The position numbers and the translations under genes were made by a program. Below are positions 25,871 through 34,697 of a stretch of 59,108 nt of DNA, in pieces. How positions within the stretch are numbered: the stretch's first letter is position 1; each line of letters begins with the position of its first letter. The stretch is from a bacterium (GTDB lineage Bacteria; Armatimonadota; Zipacnadia; Zipacnadales; Zipacnadaceae), in assembly GCA_030603495.1 (NCBI GenBank), contig JAUVXR010000016.1, forward strand, positions 1 to 59,108, given 5' to 3'. The notes under the pieces were generated by a model. That model was not told the DNA's origin. It saw nothing but the letters and a program-made list of their open reading frames with translations, and did not search any database.

Positions 25871-26653
25871 ATGAACATAATCGTCTGCATAAAACAGGTT
25901 CCTGACACTGCTGACGTCAGGATTGACCCGGAGACTAACACGCTGATCCGCGAGGGCGTGCCCAGCATCATCAATCCCTTCGATGAGAACGCGATTGAGG
26001 CCGCGCTTCAGCTCAAAGAGCAGCACGGTGGGCAGGTCACGGTAATTACGATGGGCCCACCGCAGGCCGAAGGGGCGCTGCGGCAGGCGCTGGCGATGGG
26101 CTGTGACGAGGCTATCCTGATCAGCGACCGGGCCTGTGCGGGCAGCGACACGCTGGCGACTTCGTATATTCTGTCTCAGGCCATACGGAAAATCGGCGAC
26201 TACGACCTGATCATCTGTGGCAAGCAGGCATTCGACGGCGACACTGCCCAGGTTGGCCCGGGCATCGCTGAGCACCTGGGCATTCCGCAGGCGACCTACG
26301 CGGTAGATGTTGAGGTCGAAGAGCAGACGATTCACGTGAGACGTTTGCTGGCGGGGCGGTTTGAGACTATAGAGATGAAGTTGCCGGCGCTGCTTACCGC
26401 CGATAAGCATATGAATGATCCCCGGCACGCGGGACTGCGCGGTGTGATGCAGGCCCGCAAGAAAGAGATACCTATCTGGTCAATTGAGGAGATCGAGGCG
26501 GACCCGGAGCGGTGTGGCCTGTTGGGCTCGCCCACGACGGTGATCGAGATATTCCCGCCCCAGCGCTCCCGTCAGAGCCAGCGCCTCGAGGGCGACCCGC
26601 ATGAGGTTGCCAGCCAGCTCTTCGCGAAGCTACGCGAGAACCAGATAGTATAG
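25871..26653 (+). CDS. etfB: Electron transfer flavoprotein, beta subunit
   Basis: This 260-residue protein has the EtfB adenine-nucleotide domain: IIVCIKQVPDTADVRIDPET at the N terminus, INPFDENAIEAALQLKE, and LLAGRFETIEMKLPALLTA with PRHAGLRGVMQARKK near the C terminus. The loop FDGDTAQVGPGIAEHLGIPQ resembles EtfB of anaerobic butyryl-CoA dehydrogenase systems, some of which bifurcate electrons. Mitochondrial-type EtfB differs there. It begins 20 bases after the dehydrogenase. Confidence 0.94.
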   Translation: MNIIVCIKQVPDTADVRIDPETNTLIREGVPSIINPFDENAIEAALQLKEQHGGQVTVITMGPPQAEGALRQALAMGCDEAILISDRACAGSDTLATSYILSQAIRKIGDYDLIICGKQAFDGDTAQVGPGIAEHLGIPQATYAVDVEVEEQTIHVRRLLAGRFETIEMKLPALLTADKHMNDPRHAGLRGVMQARKKEIPIWSIEEIEADPERCGLLGSPTTVIEIFPPQRSRQSQRLEGDPHEVASQLFAKLRENQIV

Positions 26654-26670
26654 CCAAGGACTCACAGAGC

Positions 26671-27870
26671 ATGGACATATACATAGATGTGGAAAAGTGC
26701 ACCGGCTGTCAGCTGTGCGTAAAGGCATGTCCCTACGGTGCAATCGAGATGGCCGGCGACACCGCCAGCATCACGGGGGCCTGCACGCTGTGCGGGGCAT
26801 GTGTAAGTGTCTGTCCCGTCCAGGCCATAATCAGGGAGCTACCGGCAGTAGAAGATATTGATAATAGTGATTACCGAGGCGTATGGGTAGTGGCGGAAGT
26901 GAGCGACGGCCAACTGGCAGGCGTGAGCCTGGAGCTGCTGGGCAAGGGGCGCGAGTTGGCTGACACGCTTCAGGCACCGCTGAGCGCGGTCTTGGTGGGT
27001 GACGACGTCGCCGGGTTGGTGGTGGGGGCGGCGGAATCTGGCGCGGACCAGGTCTATCTGGCAGAAGATCCGGCTCTGGCGCAGTACCGCACCGGGCCGT
27101 ATACGGATGTGCTATCAGGGCTCATAAACCAACATAAACCCGAGATCGTCCTCTTGGGCGCGACGGAACAGGGTCGGGACCTGGCCCCACGGGTGGCGGC
27201 TCGAGTGAAGACTGGGCTGACCGCTGATTGCACAGGTCTGGAGATTGACGAGCAGGAGCGTCTTCTAATTCAAACGCGACCGGCGTTTGGTGGTAACATC
27301 ATGGCCCGGATTATCACCCGCAATCACCGCCCGCAGATGGCAACGGTTCGCCCTCGGGTGATGCGACGACTGGAACCTGTGCCGGGCCGCGAGGCGGCGG
27401 TAGTCAAGGTACCTGTCGCCTTTGATGAGAAGTCAATACTGACGCGCATCGTGGAGATCGCGCGCGACGAAGGTGCCGAGGCGGTTAATCTTCAGGACGC
27501 AGATATTATCGTCGCCGGGGGACGGGGTCTGAAGAAACCCGAGAACTTCGGAGTCATCTACGAGCTGGCGGAGGCATTAGGTGGGGTGGTGGGCGCGTCG
27601 CGGCCGACGGTGGACGAGGGCTGGATTCCCCCCTATCACCAAGTCGGCCAGACCGGCAGGACCGTCCAGCCCAAACTCTATATCGCCTGTGGCATCTCCG
27701 GCGCGGTACAGCATCTGGCGGGAATGTCCGGTGCTGATTGTGTTGTGGCTGTCAACAGCGATCCCAACGCCGCGATATTCGACATTGCCCACTACGGTAT
27801 CGTCGGCGACTTGTTCGAGATAGTGCCAGCGCTGACCGAAATCGCGCGACAAGAGCTTGCCCAAGACTAG
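26671..27870 (+). CDS. etfA: Electron transfer flavoprotein alpha subunit fused to a two-cluster ferredoxin domain
   Basis: This 399-residue protein begins with a ferredoxin domain. Cys10, 13, 16 and 20 (KCTGCQLCVKACP) and Cys38, 41, 44 and 48 (CTLCGACVSVCP) would bind two [4Fe-4S] clusters. A normal EtfA follows, with the FAD-binding C terminus GQTGRTVQPKLYIACGISGA and AVNSDPNAAIFDIAHYGIVG. EtfA proteins with such N-terminal domains are known from acetogen and clostridial lactate, caffeyl-CoA and related reductases. The domain would let ferredoxin or an iron-sulfur partner exchange electrons with the dehydrogenase. Confidence 0.94.
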   Translation: MDIYIDVEKCTGCQLCVKACPYGAIEMAGDTASITGACTLCGACVSVCPVQAIIRELPAVEDIDNSDYRGVWVVAEVSDGQLAGVSLELLGKGRELADTLQAPLSAVLVGDDVAGLVVGAAESGADQVYLAEDPALAQYRTGPYTDVLSGLINQHKPEIVLLGATEQGRDLAPRVAARVKTGLTADCTGLEIDEQERLLIQTRPAFGGNIMARIITRNHRPQMATVRPRVMRRLEPVPGREAAVVKVPVAFDEKSILTRIVEIARDEGAEAVNLQDADIIVAGGRGLKKPENFGVIYELAEALGGVVGASRPTVDEGWIPPYHQVGQTGRTVQPKLYIACGISGAVQHLAGMSGADCVVAVNSDPNAAIFDIAHYGIVGDLFEIVPALTEIARQELAQD

Positions 27871-27890
27871 TTGAGGATTCCCCTGGGAAT

Positions 27891-28820
27891 ATGATCGCCT
27901 TCATTTTTTCTGGACAAGGTTCACAGCATGTAGGCATGGGCGCTGATCTGGTAGCGGGCTATCCCAGTGCTGCGGCGATCGTCGAGCAGGCCGATGAGGT
28001 ACTCGGCTTCGAGTTGTCACGTCTGATGTTTGAAGGCCCTGCGGGGCAACTAATCGCCACGGAGGTGACCCAACCGGCCGTGCTCACGCACAGCGTGGCG
28101 ACTCTACGTGTGCTCGAAGAGCGGGGGGTACGCCCGGATATCGTTGCAGGACACAGCGTGGGGGAGTATTCGGCATTGGTGGCCTCCGGGGCCCTAGAGT
28201 TCGAGCGTGCGCTGCGGTTGGTTCGCCAGCGTGGGGAACTAATGGCGGAAGACGGCGCGCGCATCGGGGGCACGATGGCGGCGATAATTGGCCTGCCATC
28301 AACCGAGGTGGCAGCGGTGGTTGAAGAAGTGACCCGGGAGGGAGAGCCTGTGGCGATGGCGAATTATAACTGTCCAGGTCAGGTGGTGGTCTCAGGCACA
28401 GTGCCGGGCGTCGAGCGCGCGCGTGTGCTGGCCAGGGAAGCTGGTGCCCGGGGAAGCATGCCGCTCAAGGTCAGCGGTGCGTTTCATTCGCCGCTGGTGA
28501 GAACAACGGCCCAGCGCTTCAGGGAATACCTGGCCAATGCGGGGATAGAAGAGGCGCAGATGCCGCTGGTGTCGAATGTGGACGCAGTGGCCCGCACAGA
28601 TGCAGCGGGTATTACCAGAGCGCTGGCCCAGCAGATTGACCACAGCGTGCTCTGGGAGAAGTGTATGCGCACGATGATACAGTGGGGGGCCGACACTTTC
28701 GTCGAGGTAGGTCCCCAGCGGGTGTTGACGAAGATGATGGCGCGGATTGATGAGGATGTCACCGCGTTGGACACGTCTGGTGTAAGTAGCCTTGAGGGTA
28801 CGATCGCCAGCCTGTCGTAA
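27891..28820 (+). CDS. fabD: Malonyl-CoA:ACP transacylase
   Basis: This 309-residue enzyme loads malonyl groups onto ACP. The N terminus IAFIFSGQGSQHVGMG has the oxyanion glutamine. The nucleophile Ser89 lies in GHSVGEYSAL, and His199 in SGAFHSPLV completes the dyad. VEVGPQRVL near the end is typical. The open frame extends back to 27738 inside etfA, but ATG 27891 gives the family start. It ends just before fabG. Confidence 0.96.
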   Translation: MIAFIFSGQGSQHVGMGADLVAGYPSAAAIVEQADEVLGFELSRLMFEGPAGQLIATEVTQPAVLTHSVATLRVLEERGVRPDIVAGHSVGEYSALVASGALEFERALRLVRQRGELMAEDGARIGGTMAAIIGLPSTEVAAVVEEVTREGEPVAMANYNCPGQVVVSGTVPGVERARVLAREAGARGSMPLKVSGAFHSPLVRTTAQRFREYLANAGIEEAQMPLVSNVDAVARTDAAGITRALAQQIDHSVLWEKCMRTMIQWGADTFVEVGPQRVLTKMMARIDEDVTALDTSGVSSLEGTIASLS

Positions 28821-28845
28821 GATGCGAGCACTGGGAGGCAACGAA

Positions 28846-29586
28846 TTGGACCTGGCAGGCCAAGTAGCGCTGGTAACTGGATCCGGTCGGGGAATTGGGC
28901 GGGCGATTGCCCTGGCCCTCGCTGACCACGGCGCGAACCTGGTGATAAACGATGTGGTGGCCGAGAGCGCAAAAGTGGTGGCGGCAGAGACAGAGGAACT
29001 GGGGCGGGAGGCGATGGCAGTCGCGGCGGATGTGACTGATGAAGCGGCGGTTCAGGAAATGATTGATTCTGTCCTGGACAGGTTCGGACGCATTGATATC
29101 CTGGTGAATAACGCTGGCATTACCCGAGATGCTCTGCTCATTCGGATGTCCGAGGAGCAGTGGGATGCAGTGCTCAGTATCAACCTGAAGGCAGCCTTCC
29201 TATGTACCAAGGCAGTGGCTCGTCTTATGCTGAAGGCGCGCAGCGGCCGGATCATCAATATTGCATCTGTGGTCGGGCTGACCGGGAATGCCGGGCAGGC
29301 CAACTATTCGGCATCCAAAGGTGGTCTGGTTGCCCTGACCAAGACGACGGCGCAGGAGCTAGGCAGTCGCGGGATTACCTGTAATGCGGTTGCCCCCGGC
29401 TTCATTGAGACCGAAATGACTGAGGCGCTACCCGACGAAGCACGGGAACAGATGCTGAGGCGGGTTCCGCTAGGCCGCGCGGGCCATACAACAGATGTCG
29501 CCAATGTCGCGGTCTTCCTGGCCGGACCGGCTGCCTCATACATTACCGGACAGGTCATTACCGTTGACGGCGGAATGGTGATGTAG
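28846..29586 (+). CDS. fabG: 3-oxoacyl-ACP reductase
   Basis: This 246-residue SDR enzyme reduces 3-oxoacyl-ACP with NADPH. The cofactor loop TGSGRGIGRA is near residue 12, NNAGITRD follows, and Ser141, Tyr154 and Lys158 (ANYSASKGG) form the catalytic set. ETEMTEALPDEAREQ and GQVITVDGGMVM are typical of FabG. GGGAGG at 28833-28838 is 7 bases before TTG 28846, which gives the usual LDLAGQVALVTG start; ATG 28822 would add eight residues. Confidence 0.96.
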   Translation: MDLAGQVALVTGSGRGIGRAIALALADHGANLVINDVVAESAKVVAAETEELGREAMAVAADVTDEAAVQEMIDSVLDRFGRIDILVNNAGITRDALLIRMSEEQWDAVLSINLKAAFLCTKAVARLMLKARSGRIINIASVVGLTGNAGQANYSASKGGLVALTKTTAQELGSRGITCNAVAPGFIETEMTEALPDEAREQMLRRVPLGRAGHTTDVANVAVFLAGPAASYITGQVITVDGGMVM

Positions 29587-29603
29587 AGTCGTAACGGACA
29601 ATC

Positions 29604-29612
29604 TGATATAAT
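29604..29612 (+). promoter_or_regulatory. Extended -10 promoter upstream of acpP
   Basis: TGATATAAT is a consensus TATAAT (29607-29612) preceded by the extended -10 dinucleotide TG. The -35 region is poor. It lies 35 bases before the acpP start, in the short gap after fabG, and could give extra transcription of acpP, the most abundant protein of this cluster. Confidence 0.6.
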
Positions 29613-29646
29613 CCTGTCGTAGGTCAACTTACGGAGGTGAACCTGA

Positions 29647-29886
29647 GTGGCACTGTTTGAACGAGTTAAGGAAGTGATTGTGCGTGAGCTAGCCGTTCCC
29701 GAAAGCCAGGTAACCGAGGGGGCGAGCTTCGATGGCGATCTGAAGGCTGATTCGCTGGATGTGGTCGAGTTGGTGATGGCTCTGGAGGACGAATTTGACT
29801 TGGAAATTCCAGAGGAGGATGCGGAGAAGATGCAGACCGTCGGAGATGCAGTTGCTTATCTGGAAGAGCACGGGGCGGCGAGGTAG
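29647..29886 (+). CDS. acpP: Acyl carrier protein
   Basis: This 79-residue acidic helical protein carries the growing acyl chain on a 4'-phosphopantetheine arm. The attachment site is Ser36 in [19 protein letters not shown]. The rest, [21 protein letters not shown], is the usual fourth-helix region. It starts at GTG 29647 after ACGGAGGTGA. The order fabG-acpP-fabF is the standard one. Confidence 0.97.
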   Translation: MALFERVKEVIVRELAVPESQVTEGASFDGDLKADSLDVVELVMALEDEFDLEIPEEDAEKMQTVGDAVAYLEEHGAAR

Positions 29887-29985
29887 GCTTATCGCGACGC
29901 GCAACAGACCGTCCATGTTAGCGGAACTGTTCCTCCTTGAGGATGCCCATTTTGCATCCGGTGTCCTGGGACACTGCAGGTGACA

Positions 29986-31224
29986 ATGAGTAATAGACGC
30001 GTAGTGATAACAGGTGTCGGGATGGTTTCACCGGTGGGTAATTCGCCCCAGGAGTTCTGGGGTGCTGTCTGTGCCGGCGAGTCGGGGATTGCGCCGATCA
30101 GGCAATTTGACGTGAGCCAATACGGTGTGCGTATTGCCGGCGAGGTCAAGGATTTTGATCCAACCGTCTGGGTTGACCAAAAGGTTGCTCGACGGTGTGA
30201 CCGCTTCGTGCAGTTTGCCCTCGCCGCGACTAAGATGGCGCTCGCCGACGCGACCCTCGAGATAACAGACGGCAACCGTGATCGCGTGGGGGTACTGATC
30301 GGCTCGGGCGTCGGGGGGATGCGCACGTGGGAGGAGCAGCACGAGATTCTCCTGAAGCGGGGGCCGTCGCGGGTCTCGCCGTTCCTGGTACCGATGATGA
30401 TCGTTGATATGGCCTCGGGAATGGTCGCCATTCAGACTGGGGCACGGGGGCCGAATATCGCTATCACTAGCGCCTGCGCCACGGCGGGACATGCAATCGG
30501 CGAGGCGGCAGAAACAATAAGGCGAGATGCTGTGGACGTGATGGTAGCCGGTGGCGCGGAAGCAGCAATCACCCCGACGGCAATGGCTGGATTTACCTCG
30601 GCCAAGGCGCTGTCTACCCGGAATGATGATCCGCATCGGGCGTGCCGGCCCTTCGACCGTGACCGCGACGGGTTTGTCGTAGGCGAGGGCAGTACCGTGG
30701 TGGTCCTCGAAGAGCTTAGCCACGCGCAGAGGCGGGGAGCGAAGCTATGGGGCGAGTTACTCGGATACGGCGCGACTGCCGACGCCTATCACGTTACCGC
30801 GCCCGACCCGCAGGGCGGAGGTGCACGCCTGGCGATGGAGGCTGCTCTCCAAGACGCCGGGCTTGAGCCTGCGGATATTGATTACGTCAACGCCCATGCG
30901 CCGGGCACGCCGGCCGGCGACGCGGGCGAAGCGCTGGCCCTGGCAGAGGTCTTCGCTGACCCAGTTCCCATATCCTCGACGAAGCCGATCCACGCCCATC
31001 AGCTTGGTGCAACCAGCGCCACTGAGCTAATTGTAGGCCTCCTGGCCATCCGCGAGAATCTCATTCCTCACACGCTCAATTGCGACAACATTGATGAAGC
31101 AGTGCCGGAGAGTCTGGACATCGTGCGTGGGCAGCCGCGCAGGGCACAGATCAATGTGGTGATGTCCAATTCCTTCGGCTTTGGTGGCCACAACGCCGTC
31201 TTGATCGTCTCTGGGGCTGAATAA
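29986..31224 (+). CDS. fabF: Beta-ketoacyl-ACP synthase II family protein
   Basis: This 412-residue condensing enzyme elongates acyl-ACP. The nucleophile Cys164 is in ITSACATAGHAIGEA, and histidines at about 304 (VNAHAPGTPAGD) and 338 (KPIHAHQLGATS) complete the active site. These last two motifs depart from the usual AHGTSTPLGD and KSMTGHLLGAAG: the GTS is replaced by APG, and the loop before the second histidine reads IHAH. NSFGFGGHNAV near the end is normal. ATG 29986 is used; GTG 29980 would add two residues. It closes the fatty-acid cluster before rnc. Confidence 0.93.
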   Translation: MSNRRVVITGVGMVSPVGNSPQEFWGAVCAGESGIAPIRQFDVSQYGVRIAGEVKDFDPTVWVDQKVARRCDRFVQFALAATKMALADATLEITDGNRDRVGVLIGSGVGGMRTWEEQHEILLKRGPSRVSPFLVPMMIVDMASGMVAIQTGARGPNIAITSACATAGHAIGEAAETIRRDAVDVMVAGGAEAAITPTAMAGFTSAKALSTRNDDPHRACRPFDRDRDGFVVGEGSTVVVLEELSHAQRRGAKLWGELLGYGATADAYHVTAPDPQGGGARLAMEAALQDAGLEPADIDYVNAHAPGTPAGDAGEALALAEVFADPVPISSTKPIHAHQLGATSATELIVGLLAIRENLIPHTLNCDNIDEAVPESLDIVRGQPRRAQINVVMSNSFGFGGHNAVLIVSGAE

Positions 31225-31257
31225 CTGCACTAGCAACCGAGCGCGAAGGCTGAGATT

Positions 31258-31977
31258 ATGCCCCAATACAAGCTGTGGCAGCAGTTGGCGGAGGCACTAG
31301 ACTTGCCCGAGTTAGCACCCGACCTGTTACGGCAGGCCCTATCGCACCCCTCGTACGTGCGGGAGGCCGGGCGTAGTCCTCATGAGTCTAACCAGCGACT
31401 GGAATTCTTGGGCGACGCGATCCTCGACGCGGTAGTCGCCCAGGAGCTGTACCGGCGATTCCCCGAGATGGCCGAGGGCTGGCTGACTCGGGCCAAGGCC
31501 GCAACGGTGCGCACTGCCAACCTAGCCAAAGTGGCCCGAGCGCTCGACCTGGGGAAGTACCTGCTGCTGGGCCACGGCGAGGAGAAAAGTGGCGGACGCA
31601 GCAAGACCTCGGTGTTGGCAGATGCGCTCGAGGCCGTACTGGGAGCGATTTACCTGTCCGCGGGCTGGCCCGCAGCCTGCCGGTTTGTGCTCACCCATCT
31701 TCTAGATGCAATCAACAAAGTCGAGGGCCGCACTTTACAGGATGCCAAGACTTCACTGCAAGAGCTTTGCCAGGCATCTACGCAGAGCACGCCGGAGTAC
31801 GTCACAGTGAGCTCTACTGGACCCCCCCATGCTCCAGTTTTCGAGGTTGAAGTGCGATTTGACCAGCGTGTGATAGGGCAGGGCAAGGGGCGCAGCAAGC
31901 AGGAAGCGGAGCAGGCTGCAGCGGATGCCGCACTGGCTGCGAAGGAGCAATGGCTATCTGGGCTGACGGCCAACTAG
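31258..31977 (+). CDS. rnc: Ribonuclease III
   Basis: This 239-residue enzyme cuts double-stranded RNA during rRNA and mRNA maturation. The catalytic signature [12 protein letters not shown] is at about residues 46-57, and [16 protein letters not shown] carries the second acidic cluster. The C-terminal third, [17 protein letters not shown] to the end, is the double-stranded-RNA-binding domain. It is common for rnc to follow fabF. ATG 31258 is preceded by a GAAGGCTGAG stretch. Confidence 0.95.
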   Translation: MPQYKLWQQLAEALDLPELAPDLLRQALSHPSYVREAGRSPHESNQRLEFLGDAILDAVVAQELYRRFPEMAEGWLTRAKAATVRTANLAKVARALDLGKYLLLGHGEEKSGGRSKTSVLADALEAVLGAIYLSAGWPAACRFVLTHLLDAINKVEGRTLQDAKTSLQELCQASTQSTPEYVTVSSTGPPHAPVFEVEVRFDQRVIGQGKGRSKQEAEQAAADAALAAKEQWLSGLTAN

Positions 31978-32011
31978 CCGGCCTGCATCACCCCGAAGCG
32001 AGCAGGCCTCG

Positions 32012-34498
32012 ATGAATAGGCAAGGCGCCTTTATCCTTGTGACACTGCTATTACTGGCGGGTGCCAGTGTGGGCTATGCCCGGCCCGGCCCGTTCGTATT
32101 CGCCTATGACCTCCAGGGCCCTGACGCTGCGCCGCTCGCTGCGGCTATTGGGCTTAACACCCTCTATCTGCCGGTTCCTGCCGATTTCGCCCAGCACCCC
32201 TTCGCCCTCAGAAAGCAGATGGCGGAAGCCGAGAGGTTAGGATTAAAGGTTATCCTCGCCTTACCGACCATGCCGCCCGGGCCGGTCGGGATAACTGCCA
32301 CTGACCCCGAGCTTGCCGAGTACGCAAGGGCGGTGATCGGTGAAACCGTCGTGGCGCTGAGAGATGAGCCTGCGCTGGCCGGATGGGCGACTGCCGACTA
32401 TCTCGAGGAGGATCTTCGCCACACCGACGAAGAGTTCGCTGAGTTTCTTCGGGAACGGTACGGCAGTCTCGAGCTGCTCAACGCCTCCTGGCGCTCCGGC
32501 TTCACAAACTGGTCAGACATCTCTATGGCCCAGGCCGAGGAGCTGGATGAGCAGCAACCTTTTGGGGTCGGCCGGCCGTCAGTTGATCTGGCTGACTATG
32601 AGCGGGCGATGTTTATGCGAGTTATGGAGCTGTGGGGGCACCAGGTGCGAGTCCTGGATGCGGCGACCCCGCTGTTCACTGGTCGTATCGGCTTATACCG
32701 GTGCCTCACGGCGGTTCCCGATAGCTACGATGTGGTCGTGGCGGCTGTCTCGCCGGCTATAATGGAAGCAGACGAATTGTGCCACAACGTTCACGCGGTA
32801 GATATGGCCCGGCAGGCCGGCCGATTCGATGTCGTTCGCGCGTTGCACGTACCGGTGCCAGGGGAACCAGTCTACTCTGACGATGCTCTTGAGCAGTGGA
32901 TGCTCCAGGCGGCGCTTCACGGGGCTGTGGGCGTCGGTCTGGACAACTACTCCCGGCTTATCGGCAGTGGCTTACTACCCATGCCAAGACCGCCGACCGC
33001 TCACCCAACTCCCGAGGCTCTGGTGCAAAGCAAACTGGCAGGAATCGTCCGCGGGGCGCTCGAGCGTGGCGCTTTCACCGTTCAGCCTCAGGCCCATGCC
33101 GCCTTCCTGTACGAGCCCTACGCCGGCGGCCACCAACTCGGAGATCTGCCGGTCTATGGGTACATCGGCGACTTCTCCGAGGGCGAACCCAACAATCTAT
33201 TCAATGCCTTTCGCCGTGGTAGCCGGTTTGGTGGCGTGGACTATCTCAGTATCGAGGTTCTGCGTGAACCGTCGGTGAACCTCGATCAGTATAGCTTTAT
33301 CGCGGCTCCACTGGCACTCAGCCTACCTGCTGAAGCTGCCGCCAGGATACGGGACTACGTAACTGACGGCGGAGCCTTCCTCACGGATCTGGGCGCAGGC
33401 ATGTACCAGAGCGGGTCCTGGCAACGTTTGCCCGACGAACTGGCCCCCCTGCTAGGAGTCGAACAGATGCCCTTGCTGCGTGGGGGAGTAATGGAAAAAG
33501 GTGATTTCTCATTCGGCGTGGCTTCTCAGCATTTCCCTTCAATTCACCCGCCGCTCGACAGCCAGGGTTCTTTCACGGTTCGTAAGACAGTAACAAAGCG
33601 TGAGGGGGAAACTGAGCGCCGAGTGACGCAAGGCAGTGTGTTGGACCTGCGCACCCATACGTACGGTGGGTGGATGGGGTACGCCTCACTGCTTCCCGGA
33701 GCTGTCCCTTTCGCCATAGGCAGACTGGAATACAGTGAAACTGCTGGTCGGCTTTCTTCGGGCATAATCCTCCACGAGTACGGCCTGGGGCTGGGCATCT
33801 TCGCTACGACGCGGCTGTGGGCTAACTGGTCACCCGGTGATCCCGCATTCCAGAGCTTTCATCATGACCTGTGGGCGCGGCGCGCTGCCTATGAACTGCA
33901 CGGCCCCACACTATTCGCTCGGGACATCGAGATCTGCGCGAGCGGCGATTCACTCTATCTACTTAATATCGGACGGGAGCTCGCGCTGGCCGAGTTCACT
34001 GCCGGCCAGGCCGCCAACCGTATCTATCAGGGCGGCTTCTGCTGGTTTTCAGCGGGTCATCGCCTTCCCTCGGGACGCCGCTCGGGCCGTGTGATGGTGA
34101 GCGCTCCGGTACCGCCATTGCGCGTAGCCAGAGTGGTGGCGCGACCGGTGGAGATCAAACCGCACTACGCCGAGGCCGCCGGTGTGGTGCTTACCTACCG
34201 CTCGGACTTGGTTGAGCTGGAGATTGCCGGGGCGGGCGCGCTCCTCAGAGGCAACCCCAGTACCGGCTGGCAGCTTGGCTATGGCCGGCGCACACCCGTG
34301 CGGATAATGCTGCGCCCCGGGGGTAAAGATGCTTACTCAATTGCACCGTTGTCGCAGCACCAGGTTGAGGTCAACTACGACTTCCAGCCGCCGGAAGAGC
34401 TGAGCATCCAGGCGGACCACTCCGGCCGCCTGCGCTTCGACATCAATGCGCGACGCGCCCGTGTCCGCATTATGCCGCTTGCCCCACAAAGCTCCTAG
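32012..34498 (+). CDS. Secreted beta-galactosidase/GH42-like protein
   Basis: This 828-residue protein starts with a signal peptide (FILVTLLLLAGASVGYA). The N-terminal half looks like a TIM barrel. FLRERYGSLELLNASWRSGF resembles the GH42 stretch that begins RYG-x-LE-x-LN-x-WG, and ALHGAVGVGLDNYS follows. From about residue 350 there is a class I glutamine-amidotransferase-like segment (VLREPSVNLDQYSFIAAPLA, RIRDYVTDGGAFLTDLG), which in GH42 enzymes is the trimerisation domain. The C terminus is beta-rich. The catalytic glutamates were not confidently placed, so activity is uncertain. It lies between rnc and uvrA, where a secreted glycosidase is not expected. Confidence 0.75.
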   Translation: MNRQGAFILVTLLLLAGASVGYARPGPFVFAYDLQGPDAAPLAAAIGLNTLYLPVPADFAQHPFALRKQMAEAERLGLKVILALPTMPPGPVGITATDPELAEYARAVIGETVVALRDEPALAGWATADYLEEDLRHTDEEFAEFLRERYGSLELLNASWRSGFTNWSDISMAQAEELDEQQPFGVGRPSVDLADYERAMFMRVMELWGHQVRVLDAATPLFTGRIGLYRCLTAVPDSYDVVVAAVSPAIMEADELCHNVHAVDMARQAGRFDVVRALHVPVPGEPVYSDDALEQWMLQAALHGAVGVGLDNYSRLIGSGLLPMPRPPTAHPTPEALVQSKLAGIVRGALERGAFTVQPQAHAAFLYEPYAGGHQLGDLPVYGYIGDFSEGEPNNLFNAFRRGSRFGGVDYLSIEVLREPSVNLDQYSFIAAPLALSLPAEAAARIRDYVTDGGAFLTDLGAGMYQSGSWQRLPDELAPLLGVEQMPLLRGGVMEKGDFSFGVASQHFPSIHPPLDSQGSFTVRKTVTKREGETERRVTQGSVLDLRTHTYGGWMGYASLLPGAVPFAIGRLEYSETAGRLSSGIILHEYGLGLGIFATTRLWANWSPGDPAFQSFHHDLWARRAAYELHGPTLFARDIEICASGDSLYLLNIGRELALAEFTAGQAANRIYQGGFCWFSAGHRLPSGRRSGRVMVSAPVPPLRVARVVARPVEIKPHYAEAAGVVLTYRSDLVELEIAGAGALLRGNPSTGWQLGYGRRTPVRIMLRPGGKDAYSIAPLSQHQVEVNYDFQPPEELSIQADHSGRLRFDINARRARVRIMPLAPQSS

Positions 34499-34615
34499 AC
34501 GGCTGCCGAGGACTGGAGCGACAGCCGCCCTATCGTCACGCTTCGGGGAGAGGGACAAGCAAGCCGCGGTGCGGTGGCAAAGGCGCCGTGGTATACCCCG
34601 GTTGCTCACAGGACG

Positions 34616-34645
34616 TTGACCCAAGTCTCATTGCGGTGCTATACT
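34616..34645 (+). promoter_or_regulatory. Promoter of uvrA
   Basis: TTGACC at 34616-34621, an 18-base spacer, and TATACT at 34640-34645 form a good sigma-70 promoter. TG one base before the -10 also gives an extended -10 element. Transcription would start near 34652, exactly where a perfect palindrome begins. Confidence 0.8.
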
Positions 34646-34651
34646 AATATG

Positions 34652-34663
34652 TTAGGCGCCTAA
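34652..34663 (+). promoter_or_regulatory. Candidate operator palindrome at the uvrA start site
   Basis: TTAGGCGCCTAA is a perfect 12-bp palindrome 6 bases after the -10 element. A repressor bound here would block initiation. uvrA is part of the LexA regulon in many bacteria, but the sequence does not match the E. coli or Bacillus LexA boxes, so the regulator is unknown. Confidence 0.5.
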
Positions 34664-34697
34664 TAGGTGGGCCGATCATTGGCATAGGATACAGATA

